From positions 1 through 64,000 of the forward strand of contig JAJDYI010000064.1 of NCBI GenBank assembly GCA_022825235.1: a stretch of DNA of 64,000 nt, given 5' to 3'. Under the pieces are notes generated by a model. It was not told the origin of the DNA. It ran no database searches and worked only from the letters and a program-made list of their open reading frames with translations. This document shows positions 18,247 to 27,186 of this stretch, piece after piece. The stretch's first letter is position 1; every line of letters begins with the position of its first letter. The DNA comes from Alphaproteobacteria bacterium (GTDB lineage Bacteria; Pseudomonadota; Alphaproteobacteria; TMED109). The position numbers were made by a program, and so were the translations under genes.

Positions 18247-18998
18247 CGCTTGCGTCCAACCTGAGTGATGCAGATCAAGACATCATCCGGGCGTCGAAGC
18301 CGCGACGGTGCGAAGCCGGCCGGGCTAGGGAGGGAGCCGAAGCGCTCCACACGAACGACGGGCACGGTCTCGATCCGCCTCCATGGGGCGGGATTTCGAG
18401 CGTGCGCCTGGCGTGCGCACCGGGTTCCGGGGCGCAACCGTCGGTCTGGCGATGCGATAACGGCATGGCGGCTCTGACGGGGTGACATCGAGGATCGATC
18501 ATTCCTGCCCGGCGTCCCGTTGACAACGTCAAACTTGAAATCCCCCGGGTTCGCGTCGTCGCTGCTGCGGCCTCCGAGGCACGTGGCTCACAAACCGGGC
18601 CAGAGGGACGTCGCGCTCGCAGCCGGTCGCACGGGACACGGGATCACGGCCACAGGGATACCGGGATCCCGGTCGCCGAAGCGGGCCGGCAGCACAAAAT
18701 ACACGGGGGGCGGCACGTCGTCGGGAACGGCTTGTCGCCTCGGACGTACCGGCGATGGATTCCGCTGACTGCGAATTCAGCTGACTCGTGGCGGCGGTCG
18801 TCCTGCCGGAAAGGAACCCGAAGCTGGTCTTCGTGGCGCCGAGAGTGTCATCAATAGGGAAATGGTGCTCCGGTGACTCCCGGGTCAACGTGTCGTCATG
18901 AGTTTGGTTGGATGCGGGTGGAACAATTCCGTTATGATGGGTCCCGCCACATGAACGTGCGATGAGTCCGTCAGGTCAGAGGGGGAGACGCGAATCCG
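18247..18998. other. Divergent intergenic region between MoxR operon and Rieske gene
   Basis: About 750 bases without a convincing gene. It must hold the promoters of both flanking operons. The only clear structure is the perfect palindrome TTGAC-AAC-GTCAA at 18520-18532. Open frames on both strands look random. Confidence 0.4.
18520..18532. promoter_or_regulatory. 13-base palindrome, possible operator
   Basis: TTGAC and GTCAA arms separated by AAC form a perfect inverted repeat in the divergent gap. The left arm also resembles a -35 box. No regulator can be named. Confidence 0.25.
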
Positions 18999-19601
18999 AT
19001 GAAGGCATTCAGGCCTGTGAGAAGCCGCGGTAACCGCTGGAATCGTCGTCATATCGTACAGGGCGTCCTTGGTCTGGGAATCGCGGGAGGATTGGCTTCT
19101 CCCGACGCCTGGGTAGCGGACGCCGAAGCACAGGAGATCGCGCGTCAACGTCCGCAGGACGGCGATCAGCTGACGTTCTTCGGCGGCGACCGCGATGGCG
19201 AAGTCATCGTGCCCGCCGATCTCACGCTGGGGGAGCAGCCATTCATTGCTTACCCTCGCGATCCGTCTTCCGGCGTGATTCGGGATGGATCACGCCTCAA
19301 CCAGATCACGTTGCTGCGGGTTGATCCCAACCGATTCGACGACCGGACCCGACCGGGCACCGTGGACGGGATCATTGCCTTCTCAGCTACCTGCACGCAC
19401 CAGCAGTGTCCGGTGACCGCGTGGGACGTTGAGGCCGAGGCGCTGTTCTGCTTCTGTCATCGGTCCCGCTTCGATCCGTGGAATGCGGGCAAGGTCGTGA
19501 ATGGACCGGCCACGCGGAAGCTTCCGACACTGCCCTTGCGATTGGCGGGCGAAAACGACCTTAGAATTGCGGGCGGCTTCAGCGGACGGGTCGGAAACTG
19601 A
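18999..19601 (+). CDS. Rieske [2Fe-2S] protein, exported (200 aa)
   Basis: Rieske-type iron-sulfur protein. The two ligand boxes are CTHQQC (about residue 131) and CFCHRSRF (about 151). They keep both Cys/His pairs and also the extra cysteines that form the disulfide in bc1-type Rieske proteins. The N-terminus has NRRHIVQGVLGLGIAGG, an Arg-pair plus hydrophobic stretch compatible with Tat export. No cytochrome b gene is nearby, so it is not an obvious bc1 subunit. It lies 115 bases before a PQQ dehydrogenase gene on the same strand and could accept electrons in that pathway; this is inference. Confidence 0.85.
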   Translation: MKAFRPVRSRGNRWNRRHIVQGVLGLGIAGGLASPDAWVADAEAQEIARQRPQDGDQLTFFGGDRDGEVIVPADLTLGEQPFIAYPRDPSSGVIRDGSRLNQITLLRVDPNRFDDRTRPGTVDGIIAFSATCTHQQCPVTAWDVEAEALFCFCHRSRFDPWNAGKVVNGPATRKLPTLPLRLAGENDLRIAGGFSGRVGN

Positions 19602-19701
19602 TGCCGCAACCTGAATGTCGGGTGTGTCTCCGTGGGAAGAGACGCCCGGGGGGTGCTTCGGCACCCCGTTCACCATCCAACCGATCCCACGACAGACAAC
19701 C

Positions 19702-19716
19702 ATTAGGGAGGTCCAA
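19702..19716 (+). promoter_or_regulatory. Strong ribosome binding site deciding the PQQ dehydrogenase start
   Basis: AGGGAGG followed by a short spacer lies directly before the ATG at 19717. It rules out the upstream in-frame start at 19615. Confidence 0.7.
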
Positions 19717-21456
19717 ATGAGGAGTCTACTGACGGGCAAGGCGGTCGCGGCCGCACTTCTCGCCCTGATGGTGAGCAGCGCGACCAGCGCCAACGCCATC
19801 GAGAACTACAACCCGGTCACCGAAGATCGACTGGACAATCCCGAGCCGCACAACTGGCTTCAGGTGCGGGGCAACCGGGAGGGATGGGGGTACAGCCCAC
19901 TCGACCAGATCAACGCCGCGAATGTCGGATCCCTGCAGCCGGCCTGGCTGTTCTCGACCGGCGTTCAGGAAGGACACCAGTCTCCGCCGCTGATCAACGA
20001 CGGCGTGATGTATGTCACCACGCCGATGAACCAGGTCCTGGCACTCGACGCAGCCACGGGCAAGCGGCTGTGGCGCTATCAGAGAGAGCTGCCGGAAGAC
20101 CTCTTCCAGCTGCACCCCACCAACCGTGGGCCGGCGCTGCTCGGCGACAGGCTCTACGTGGCGCTCACCGACTGCTTCCTGGTCGCGCTCGATGCCCGGA
20201 CCGGCGAGGTGATCTGGGAGACCGCCGTCGACGACTACCAGTCCGGCTACTACATGACGCTCGCTCCGCTGGCTGCCAAGGGCAAGATCATGGTGGGTGT
20301 GTCCGGCGGTGAGTACGGCATCCGCGGTTACATCGCGGCCTACGACGCGGAGTCCGGTGAAGAGGCGTGGCGCACCTACACGGTGCCGGCGCCGGGCGAG
20401 CCGGGAGCGGACACCTGGCCGGATGACGACGCCTGGAAGACCGGCGGCGGATCGGTGTGGCTGACGGGGAATTACGACCCCGACACGGGAATTTCCTATT
20501 GGGGCATCGGCAACGCGGCACCCTGGATGGGCGACACCCGCGGCGGCATGGACAACCTCTACACCACGTCCGTCATGGCGGTGAATGTCGAGACCGGGGC
20601 GCTCGTGGGACACCACCAGTACCACTGGAACGATTCCTGGGACTGGGATGAGGTATCACCCCCGCTCATCTACGACGTCACCCGTGACGGGGAGACCTTC
20701 AAGGCTCTCGTCAACGTGGCCCGCAACGGTCACATCTACCTTCTCAAGCCGACCGCCGACGGACCGATCGAGTTCGTCGACGCGTGGAACTACGTCTACA
20801 GCAACGTGATCACCGCGTTCGATCCCGACACGGGCCGCGTGTCGTATGACGACAACCACTGGCCGGGCACCGGGAAGGCCGCTCTGTTCTGTCCGTCGCT
20901 CTGGGGCGGCAAGGACTGGCCGTATTCGGCCTACAGCCCGGACACGGGCCTGCTCTACATTCCGGCGAACGAGAACCTCTGCAGCACCCTGGAAGGCGCT
21001 GAAGAGAAGTACGTGCCGGGCGAGCTGTACATCGGGGTGCCGATCCCGGTGATCCTTGGCGGGTTCAGCCTCCGTGAGGGGTGGGACCACATCGGGGAAA
21101 TCCAGGCCTGGAACGTCGACAGTGGCGAGGAAGTCTGGAGCAAGAACTTCAAGCACCAGAACTGGGGTCCGATTCTCGCGACCGCAGGCGGTGTGCTGTT
21201 CTCCGGCGGCACCAACGACCACATGTTCCGTGCGCATGACGCGACGACCGGCGAAACGCTGTGGGAATACCCGACCAACTCGGGTGTGACCGCTTCGCCG
21301 AGCACCTACAGCGTCGACGGCAAGCAGTACGTTGCCGTGCAGTCGGGCTGGGGTGTGGACGCTGAGCGCAAGCAGGACGTCCTGCGCGGCATCATTCCCG
21401 GGTATGACGTGCACGTACCGCAGGGTGGCGTGATCTGGGTATTCGCGCTTCCGTAG
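19717..21456 (+). CDS. PQQ-dependent alcohol dehydrogenase, lanthanide type (579 aa)
   Basis: Periplasmic quinoprotein dehydrogenase with an eight-bladed propeller fold. A signal peptide covers about residues 1-27 and is cleaved after ATSANA. Metal and catalytic residues align with the MxaF/XoxF family: Glu199 in GVSGGEYGIRGY, Asn266 in GIGNAAPW, catalytic Asp309 in WDWD, and Asp311 two residues on. Asp at that +2 position is the mark of lanthanide-dependent enzymes, whereas calcium enzymes have Ala there. The vicinal Cys-Cys pair of methanol dehydrogenases is absent (QLHPTNRG occupies the place). No cytochrome c or xoxJ gene is adjacent; a Rieske gene precedes it. The substrate is probably an alcohol. 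Confidence 0.93.
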   Translation: MRSLLTGKAVAAALLALMVSSATSANAIENYNPVTEDRLDNPEPHNWLQVRGNREGWGYSPLDQINAANVGSLQPAWLFSTGVQEGHQSPPLINDGVMYVTTPMNQVLALDAATGKRLWRYQRELPEDLFQLHPTNRGPALLGDRLYVALTDCFLVALDARTGEVIWETAVDDYQSGYYMTLAPLAAKGKIMVGVSGGEYGIRGYIAAYDAESGEEAWRTYTVPAPGEPGADTWPDDDAWKTGGGSVWLTGNYDPDTGISYWGIGNAAPWMGDTRGGMDNLYTTSVMAVNVETGALVGHHQYHWNDSWDWDEVSPPLIYDVTRDGETFKALVNVARNGHIYLLKPTADGPIEFVDAWNYVYSNVITAFDPDTGRVSYDDNHWPGTGKAALFCPSLWGGKDWPYSAYSPDTGLLYIPANENLCSTLEGAEEKYVPGELYIGVPIPVILGGFSLREGWDHIGEIQAWNVDSGEEVWSKNFKHQNWGPILATAGGVLFSGGTNDHMFRAHDATTGETLWEYPTNSGVTASPSTYSVDGKQYVAVQSGWGVDAERKQDVLRGIIPGYDVHVPQGGVIWVFALP

Positions 21457-21537
21457 GGCTTGCAGAAGGGTTGGGGGCGGCGCTGCGGATGCGAGCGCTG
21501 CCCCCGACAGCCCGACCCTGAACACGGGAAATGTTCA

Positions 21538-21571
21538 CGACCGGAGTCCGCTGATCGGACTCCGGTCGTTT
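21538..21571 (+). terminator. Intrinsic terminator after the PQQ dehydrogenase
   Basis: A perfect 12-base stem (CGACCGGAGTCC with GGACTCCGGTCG) with a 7-base loop, followed by a short T run. It lies 80 bases after the dehydrogenase stop. The T tract is weak, so it may also work as a bidirectional terminator. Confidence 0.7.
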
Positions 21572-21791
21572 GCGGTCTTATGACCGTGCGTGGGTGCTCC
21601 CGCATCGACGGCGTTCAGGGAGTTCGAACAACCTGTCAGGGCGTCAATCGTCGGTTCGTCGCGGAACTTGGCCCGCGAGGCCCGGCCGTCATTCCGCCGA
21701 CTACGGTCTGAGAGGTCTTCCGGCCTCCCGCGCCCGCGCAGCCGCCAAGATTCGGATATCTGGCGATCGAACTGGCCGGCGGATACTGGCT

Positions 21792-22262
21792 TCAATCCCC
21801 CGCAAACGCGATCAGTCGCCCGCAGACGAGTGCTCCCAGCCAGCAAGCCATCGAGAGGATGGCGTGGCCGACCAGGCTCGCGCGCGGGGCGTCCTTGAGC
21901 AGGAACCCGTGGGTCCGGCACAGAGCGAGTGCAGACAGTACCCCGACCGTGATGAAGGCCAGCTTGAGCTGCAGGAAGCCGACGTCGCTGTATTCCCGCG
22001 CCCGGACCGAGAACAGCAGCGGTCCCGTGATCAGGGCAAGGGCCAGCCCGCTTGCCGCAACGGGCGCGAGCACCCGCACCACCGCTTCGCGCGGGATACC
22101 GCGCCACACGCCAAGCAGCCGCAGATTGAGCGGGACGACGGACCCGACCAGCAAGGCGATCGCGAAGATGTGCGCGGCGTTGACGCCGGCATAGATCCAG
22201 CGCGAGCCCCGCAGGGTCTGCGCCAGGGCCGTCCCCTCGAGCGCCGCGAACAGGGCCTCCAA
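21792..22262 (-). CDS. DUF6644-like membrane protein (156 aa)
   Basis: Small integral membrane protein with about four or five helices. The family start EALFAALEGTALAQTLRGSR is followed by the segment AHIFAIALLVGSVVPLNLRL, both typical of DUF6644. The likely start is TTG at 22262, because no ATG lies near the conserved beginning. It starts four bases after the DUF6152 stop, so the two are coupled. The function is unknown; in this layout it may be a membrane partner of the exported DUF6152 protein. Confidence 0.75.
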   Translation of the reverse strand: MEALFAALEGTALAQTLRGSRWIYAGVNAAHIFAIALLVGSVVPLNLRLLGVWRGIPREAVVRVLAPVAASGLALALITGPLLFSVRAREYSDVGFLQLKLAFITVGVLSALALCRTHGFLLKDAPRASLVGHAILSMACWLGALVCGRLIAFAGD

Positions 22263-22266
22263 GGCC

Positions 22267-22632
22267 TCAGTCGCGATTGGGGTAGAGGATGTACTCCCGT
22301 GTGCCGAGGAAGAACCGTTCCGCCTTCACCAGTTTCTTCGACAGATCCGCCGCCGGCTCGCCGATCACCCGGATCTCGACCCCTTCGGCCAGGTCACCGT
22401 CCTTGAGGCCGGCGCGTTCGTTGCGCCAGGGCTGACCGACCTCGGCCGTCCACTCCTCGCCCTCCACGTCGATCTTCAGGATGCCGTGGGGGTTGCCCAG
22501 GCTGACGGCCTTGATGATGCCCGTCAGGTCGATGTTGCCGCCGGTCGTCCACGACCAGCCGTGATGAGCCAGAGCCCCGACCATCGGAGCCGTGAGCCCC
22601 AAGGCCAGGACCGTGCTGAACAAGAGCCTCAT
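22267..22632 (-). CDS. Exported DUF6152 protein (121 aa)
   Basis: Periplasmic protein of the DUF6152 family. A signal peptide ends about ALAHHGW, with the family hallmark HHGWSW right after it. The body has IKAVSLGNPHGILKIDVEG and the closing FLGTREYILYPNRD. I chose ATG 22632 because GGAGG lies about 10 bases before it; an ATG at 22655 is possible. The family is thought to bind ligands through an OB-like fold, but its role is not established. It pairs with the following DUF6644 gene and converges on the PQQ dehydrogenase. Confidence 0.82.
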   Translation of the reverse strand: MRLLFSTVLALGLTAPMVGALAHHGWSWTTGGNIDLTGIIKAVSLGNPHGILKIDVEGEEWTAEVGQPWRNERAGLKDGDLAEGVEIRVIGEPAADLSKKLVKAERFFLGTREYILYPNRD

Positions 22633-22869
22633 TTCCGTGCGCCTCCGTTGCTTCATGTGCCACCGGGAAGGCTCCGTCACACGACCGGACATGCAAGCCG
22701 GCGCTTCCGGGACGACCTTCCGGTTCATGGCGATCATACCGTTGGAAAAACGATGACCGGGCGCTCAAGGGAGGCCTGTCCACGCGGCAGTAGCTCAAGC
22801 CGCCTTCCGAGAATGGGAACTGGCAAACCCGCTGGCCGACCAACCACGCGCACGAGGTTTCGGTACGGG

Positions 22870-22945
22870 TCAGGCGTTGCTGAGGACCTCGAAGCCCCGT
22901 AGATCATGCGCTTGCCATCGAAGGGCATGGGGATCGAGGCCTCAC
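22870..22945 (-). pseudogene. 3' remnant of a DUF1428 gene
   Basis: The minus strand encodes EASIPMPFDGKRMIYG and then, after a one-base deletion, FEVLSNA and a stop. This matches the very conserved C-terminal end of DUF1428 (YbaA-like) proteins, which read MPFDGKRM-YGGFEV. Nothing upstream up to the enoyl-CoA hydratase resembles the rest of the family, so only the tail of a lost gene is left. Confidence 0.65.
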
Positions 22946-23157
22946 TGGGCCGCGCGGCAAGCGTCGAACGCGTTGAGACCGTGATGCCCGGTGTTGACCG
23001 TTCACGTTCATCGCAGGCCGCCCTCGCCCGACACTTGCCGGACCTGGTATGAGACGGATCGCGCTTCGCCGCGTTCGGGTGTCGGATGCGGGCTGCTACG
23101 GTCTCTCCGGCGTGCACCCCGGCACGAAGCCACAGCGAGCGATTCGGGAAGAGATAC

Positions 23158-23913
23158 ATGAAGTTCATTGACGTTCGCGATGAAGACGGGATCCGGACCA
23201 TCGCGTTGAACCGGCCCCGGGCGCGCAATGCCAGTCATGCCGATATGCGAGCCGAGGTCCTGACGGCGCTTGCCCCGGTGAACGGCGATTCCCGGATTCG
23301 CGCCGTCATCGTCACCGGTGCAGGAGACAAGGCGTTCTGCGCCGGCAACGACCTTGCGGAGACAGCCGGTTTGAACGAACGAACCAGCGGGACCTGGGTG
23401 GCGGACCTTCGGCGCCACCACGACGCCTTCCGCAACCTCGACAAGCCCTGTGTTGCGGCGATCAATGGCGTGGCTGCCGGCGCCGGGCTCCAGATCGCCC
23501 TCCTCTGCGATCTCCGGATCGGTCATCCGGGCGCCCGCATCGGCCAGCCGGAGGTCAATGTCGGCCTTGCGAGCGTCATTGGCGTGCAGCTGATGGAACT
23601 GGCGCTGGGGCATAGCCGGACGCGGGATCTTGCCCTGACCGGACGCCTGGTGAAGGCTGAGGAAGCCCTGCGAATCGGGCTCCTCGATCGACTGGTCGGT
23701 GTGGAAGAGTTGATGGTGGAGGCACTGCGCGAGGCCCGCATGCTGGCCGAAAAGCCGCCCAACGCATTTCGGCTTTCGAAGCTCAGGCTGAGAGAGATGA
23801 CCCAGGCCGCTTGGGACTCCGCGTTCGAGGCCGCGAATCGGTTGCAGCCCATGGCCTACGCGAGCGGTGAGCCGCAGGCGGCCATGGCCCGGTTTCTCGA
23901 CCGGAGTGACTGA
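23158..23913 (+). CDS. Enoyl-CoA hydratase/isomerase family protein (251 aa)
   Basis: Crotonase-fold enzyme acting on acyl-CoA thioesters. The oxyanion-hole segments AFCAGNDL and AAINGVAAGAGLQIALLCDL are intact, followed by IGQPEVNVGLA. The catalytic glutamates of classic hydratases are not all obvious, so isomerase or other crotonase chemistry cannot be excluded. The ATG at 23158 is preceded by GGGAAGAG. It stands alone, so the pathway is unclear. Confidence 0.88.
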   Translation: MKFIDVRDEDGIRTIALNRPRARNASHADMRAEVLTALAPVNGDSRIRAVIVTGAGDKAFCAGNDLAETAGLNERTSGTWVADLRRHHDAFRNLDKPCVAAINGVAAGAGLQIALLCDLRIGHPGARIGQPEVNVGLASVIGVQLMELALGHSRTRDLALTGRLVKAEEALRIGLLDRLVGVEELMVEALREARMLAEKPPNAFRLSKLRLREMTQAAWDSAFEAANRLQPMAYASGEPQAAMARFLDRSD

Positions 23914-24297
23914 CCTGCCCCCATGAACGGGTCCGGCATCCGGGCAGCAAGTCGGTTCCGTGGCTCGGTCGCGACCCGGTCACCATATCGGTCCAGCGTC
24001 AGTGGCCGAGACGGACACCGCATGGCACCCGTGGAGCAGACCTCCGGGCCGGGACCGCCGACCTGCGGAGAGACAGGAACAGGTGCGCAATAGACGGTAT
24101 TCTCCCCAATGGGTAGACGCTGTCTGGCAACCTTCCACGCAGGTCCTTTCAGCGGGCCATCGAATCGACGTGGGTCGGGACGAACCAGCGGATCGCATCC
24201 CTCTTGGCGCCGCCGACCTCTGGTGGAACGCGGAGTTGAACACCATCTGAATGTCGGGAGCCGGACCGATGTTGGAGCCGGTTACGAGGAGCCAGAC
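23914..24297. other. Intergenic region, no gene seen
   Basis: About 380 bases between the enoyl-CoA hydratase and the universal stress protein. I see no conserved frame or repeat; it should hold the stress-protein promoter. Confidence 0.4.
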
Positions 24298-25134
24298 ATG
24301 ACGTACAAGGACGTTCTGTTGGTAGCGGATGACACGCCGGAAGGCGGCAAGCGGGCGCAGTACGCGATCCGACTCGCTGCGCGGCACGAAGCCCACGTGA
24401 TGGGGATGATGCTCCGCGCTGACTTGTCTTTCGCAGGCTATGCGGGCGCGGACGTCTTCTCCGCCAATCTCGATGCGCAACGAGAGGCGGAGAACGGAGC
24501 GCATGCGCGGGTGCGCGAAGGGTTCGAGAAGCGTGCGAAGGCAGAGGGAGTCCCGCACGAGTGGCATTCCACGGAAGGGGATCCGGTCAGGACGGTGTCC
24601 CTCTTCAGCAGGCACGCGGACGTCGCCGTCATCGGACAGAGCGGCCGCGATGGCGCTGCCTTTGGCACATCGCGGGATCTCGCCGAGCACGTCGTCCTCG
24701 CGAGCGGGCGCCCGGTTATCGTGGTCCCCCGCTTCGGCGAGTTTCCGAAGGCCGGCGAGCGCGTGATGGTGGCGTGGGACGCCAGCCGGGAGGCCGCGCG
24801 GGCGGTGGCTGACGCGCTGCCGGTCCTGCAGCGCGCCGAGCAGGTCCTGACCTTTTCGGTCGACCCGGAGGAGCGTGGCGATCGGCACGGACCCATCCCC
24901 GGCGCGGATCTCGCCAGGCATCTCGCACGGCACGGCGTCAACGTGAAGGTGGAAAAGCTGAACGCGCCCGACGTGCCGATCTCCGACCTGATCCTGAACC
25001 GGATCTCGGACGAGGGAATCGATCTCCTGGTGATGGGGGCGTACGGCCATGCGCGGGTGCGCGAACTCTGGTTCGGAGGAGTCACGCGGGACCTCATGCA
25101 GAGGATGACGGTGCCCGTGCTCCTGTCGCACTGA
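24298..25134 (+). CDS. Universal stress protein, tandem UspA domains (278 aa)
   Basis: Two UspA-like domains in one chain. The first begins DVLLVADDTPEGGKRAQYAI and the second RVMVAWDASREAARAVADAL. The ATP-binding style motif GAYGHARVRELWFGG lies near the C-terminus of the second domain (G-2x-G-9x-G pattern), while the first has a degenerate version (GQSGRDGAAFG). Such proteins bind ATP or small ligands and are induced by stress. I chose ATG 24298, preceded by GAGGAG; the open frame from 24109 has no homology. Confidence 0.9.
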   Translation: MTYKDVLLVADDTPEGGKRAQYAIRLAARHEAHVMGMMLRADLSFAGYAGADVFSANLDAQREAENGAHARVREGFEKRAKAEGVPHEWHSTEGDPVRTVSLFSRHADVAVIGQSGRDGAAFGTSRDLAEHVVLASGRPVIVVPRFGEFPKAGERVMVAWDASREAARAVADALPVLQRAEQVLTFSVDPEERGDRHGPIPGADLARHLARHGVNVKVEKLNAPDVPISDLILNRISDEGIDLLVMGAYGHARVRELWFGGVTRDLMQRMTVPVLLSH

Positions 25135-25361
25135 TTGTGCCGGGCCCGACGGCCCGACGCTGCGGAGTCGCGATCTTCCTGTAGTGGAACCATCCCTGTT
25201 GGGCGTGGTTCGCGGCAGGCCGAATTCGCAGTGTCGGCCGGGCCCGTGTGTTGTAGAGGTCTACGGGACTTGATGACCTTGCGGGATCACCGACCACGCA
25301 GGGTTCGACGATTTCGCTTCGGGACAGCGTTTCTCCACCGTGCCGGTGGTCGAGGAGAGCT

Positions 25362-25808
25362 TCACATACCTCCGTATGCCTTGACCGCGCCACTCCGATT
25401 GATGCCGGCTACGAATGGCGGTTGCGTTGCTGTCACGAACCGAAGGATGCGCCGTCTTCCTTTCACGAGCAGTTCGGCGATGTCCGACCCGGTCGCATTC
25501 TTCGTCCGGACAACGATGACCCTTGCCGAAAATCTCTGAATTGCCTGAAGCTCGGCAGCTCGCTAACGGACGTTCTTGTCTTTCGTGATTGCCACCCAGC
25601 GCCTGCGCCCGACGAGGGCGATCCAATCCTCCTCCGGCGCATCCGGTGCAAGATGGTCGTCATGGACCTCGACTTTCATTCCTTCCGAGCGAAGCCGCTC
25701 TGCGATGATGTGTTTTCCGAGGTTGCGGTCGAGGAAGAGCGTCGGTTCAGGCAGCGGCCTGAAGTTCGCACCGGATAGCTTCTTCGATTTCCTCATTGTC
25801 ACGCTCAT
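25362..25808 (-). pseudogene. PIN-like toxin (DUF5615) interrupted by an amber codon
   Basis: The N-terminal half reads PEPTLFLDRNLGKHIIAERL and then DAPEEDWIALVGRRRW and VAITKDKNVR before a TAG at 25563-25565. The same frame continues for 66 codons to TGA at 25362 as RAAELQAIQRFSARVIVV and, later, RRILRFVTATQPPFVA, which is the expected second half of a PIN-like DUF5615 toxin. A single nonsense mutation therefore splits the gene. It follows and overlaps the DUF433 antitoxin gene. TAG is used as a real stop in other genes of this window, so readthrough is not expected. Confidence 0.75.
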
Positions 25809-26425
25809 AGTCGTACGCGAGGTCGCTGATCGATTCGCCTGCCTTGTAGCGCTCGGCGATGAGTTGGGTGGCGAGTCCCGTGCCGTTGATGACGGGGCGT
25901 CCAGCGGAGAGCGCTGGGTCGATGACGACCATCATGGGGGTGTCACCGATGGCGGCCCGGGTAAACGGATAGAGTTTGATCGGTACGCTGGCGGGATCTC
26001 GATCGATCCGGCGTAGCGCTGCACTGATGATCTCCCGCATGGCGGTTTGGCCTGCTCGGCTGATATTGATCAGCTGCCCGTATTGCTCGATGAACAGGTC
26101 CAGTCCATCTGTTTCCAGTGCGCGGCTGATCATGCGGATGGTGTTTGTCCATCGCTTGTCCGGCACACGCCGCCGAGTACTTTATCGCCCTTCGAATACT
26201 CGGCATCTTTAGTTCGTGCTTACGCCGAATGGCGGCGAGAACGTGCAGTTCCGTGAGATTGATGAAGGACAGCAAAATCGGTACGTGTTTGGGCACGTTG
26301 ATGAGTGGGGCGTAATCGCCACGGCCCACCGACCAATAGCGAATGGTCGCTGCGGGAACCGCGAGGTAATGGGCAGCTTCCGTGATCGTGTAGGCAGGGA
26401 GTTCTCGAGGGTCGTTCGCCTGCAT
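25747..26425 (-). pseudogene. DUF433 antitoxin with MerR-like N-terminus, frameshifted
   Basis: The N-terminal part from ATG 26425 reads AYTITEAAHYLAVPAATIRY and LLSFINLTELHVLAAIRRKH, a MerR-like helix-turn-helix followed by the conserved linker. The C-terminal part in another frame reads RALETDGLDLFIEQYGQLIN and then the DUF433 domain (INGTGLATQLIAERYKAGES). The frames meet at about 26134-26138, where HHP should continue into MISRALETDG; one extra base separates them. Intact homologues carry both parts in one frame. Downstream is its PIN-like toxin, also broken. Confidence 0.78.
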
Positions 26426-26984
26426 TGGAAGTCTGGCCGTGGGATTTCCTCCAGGATCCAAGTGAGTAACTTTTGAGTTAAAAGTTGCTTTACCTTGACC
26501 GTCGCCGACAGTCCATTCGAGCCGTGACGGTTGCGGAGACCTGTTTGGTAGGCGTGGATTTGACCGAACAATGCTACATATGGGCGGTTTGGAGAACGTT
26601 CGGCGAAACCTTCCTGCCAATTTCAAGCGTAGCAAAGATATCCCTCAGCGAGCATCTTGGCTGCTGCCTGTGCCCGGGGTAACGAATCCGTTTGCTGCGA
26701 GTGGGTCCGGTTACCGCTGACAGCAGATCGAGGACGCTGGTGCAAGGCAAGCACCGGAAAGACGTCCGAAAGGTTGCGATGCATTTGAAGGCGTATCGCT
26801 GCACCGGCTTGGTGTCGATGGGCCTTGAGGGAAATGAGCGCGTGGGCTCAATCGGGGCAGTGCGCGTCGATCACTGAACTTCCTACGCGTGGCGCGTGGA
26901 CAGCGGTGGGTTGCGTGCAGCGCCTGTCGAGTTCGACGTCTTGGCCAAATGTCCCGAGGCTTCTCGTTCAGCGGACTGGGGCGG
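26426..26984. other. Intergenic stretch beside an IS remnant, no gene seen
   Basis: About 560 bases, lower in GC than the surroundings in its first 200 bases. No recognisable protein on either strand. It probably contains further degraded insertion sequence or island DNA next to the IS3 remnant. Confidence 0.35.
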
Positions 26985-27175
26985 GTCGTCCAGGCGACGG
27001 TCGATCGGCCGGAACTATGCCTGGCTGTGCCGTGTTGTCACTGTGCCGCCAGACCTCGATCAGGATCCGAGTCTTTCGCGGTGACGTGAAGTTGTTCTGT
27101 TTGAGCAGCTCGTAACGGAAGCCGGGCGTTGAGGCTCTCGACGCAGCCGTATTCCCACGCGAAATCGGGCTCGGG
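26985..27175 (-). mobile_element. IS3-family transposase remnant, 3' end, frameshifted
   Basis: The minus strand reads PDFAWEYGCVESLNARL and then, one base out of frame, FRYELLKQNNFTSPRKTRIL and IEVWRHSDNTAQP. This matches the end of the IS3-family integrase domain (consensus SPWENGY-ESFNARLRDELL ... IEEWRRHYNTVRPH). Only the last part is present and it is frameshifted, so the element is dead. No terminal inverted repeats were found. It abuts the end of the exported protein gene at 27187. Confidence 0.7.
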
Positions 27176-27186
27176 AAATGCCACCA

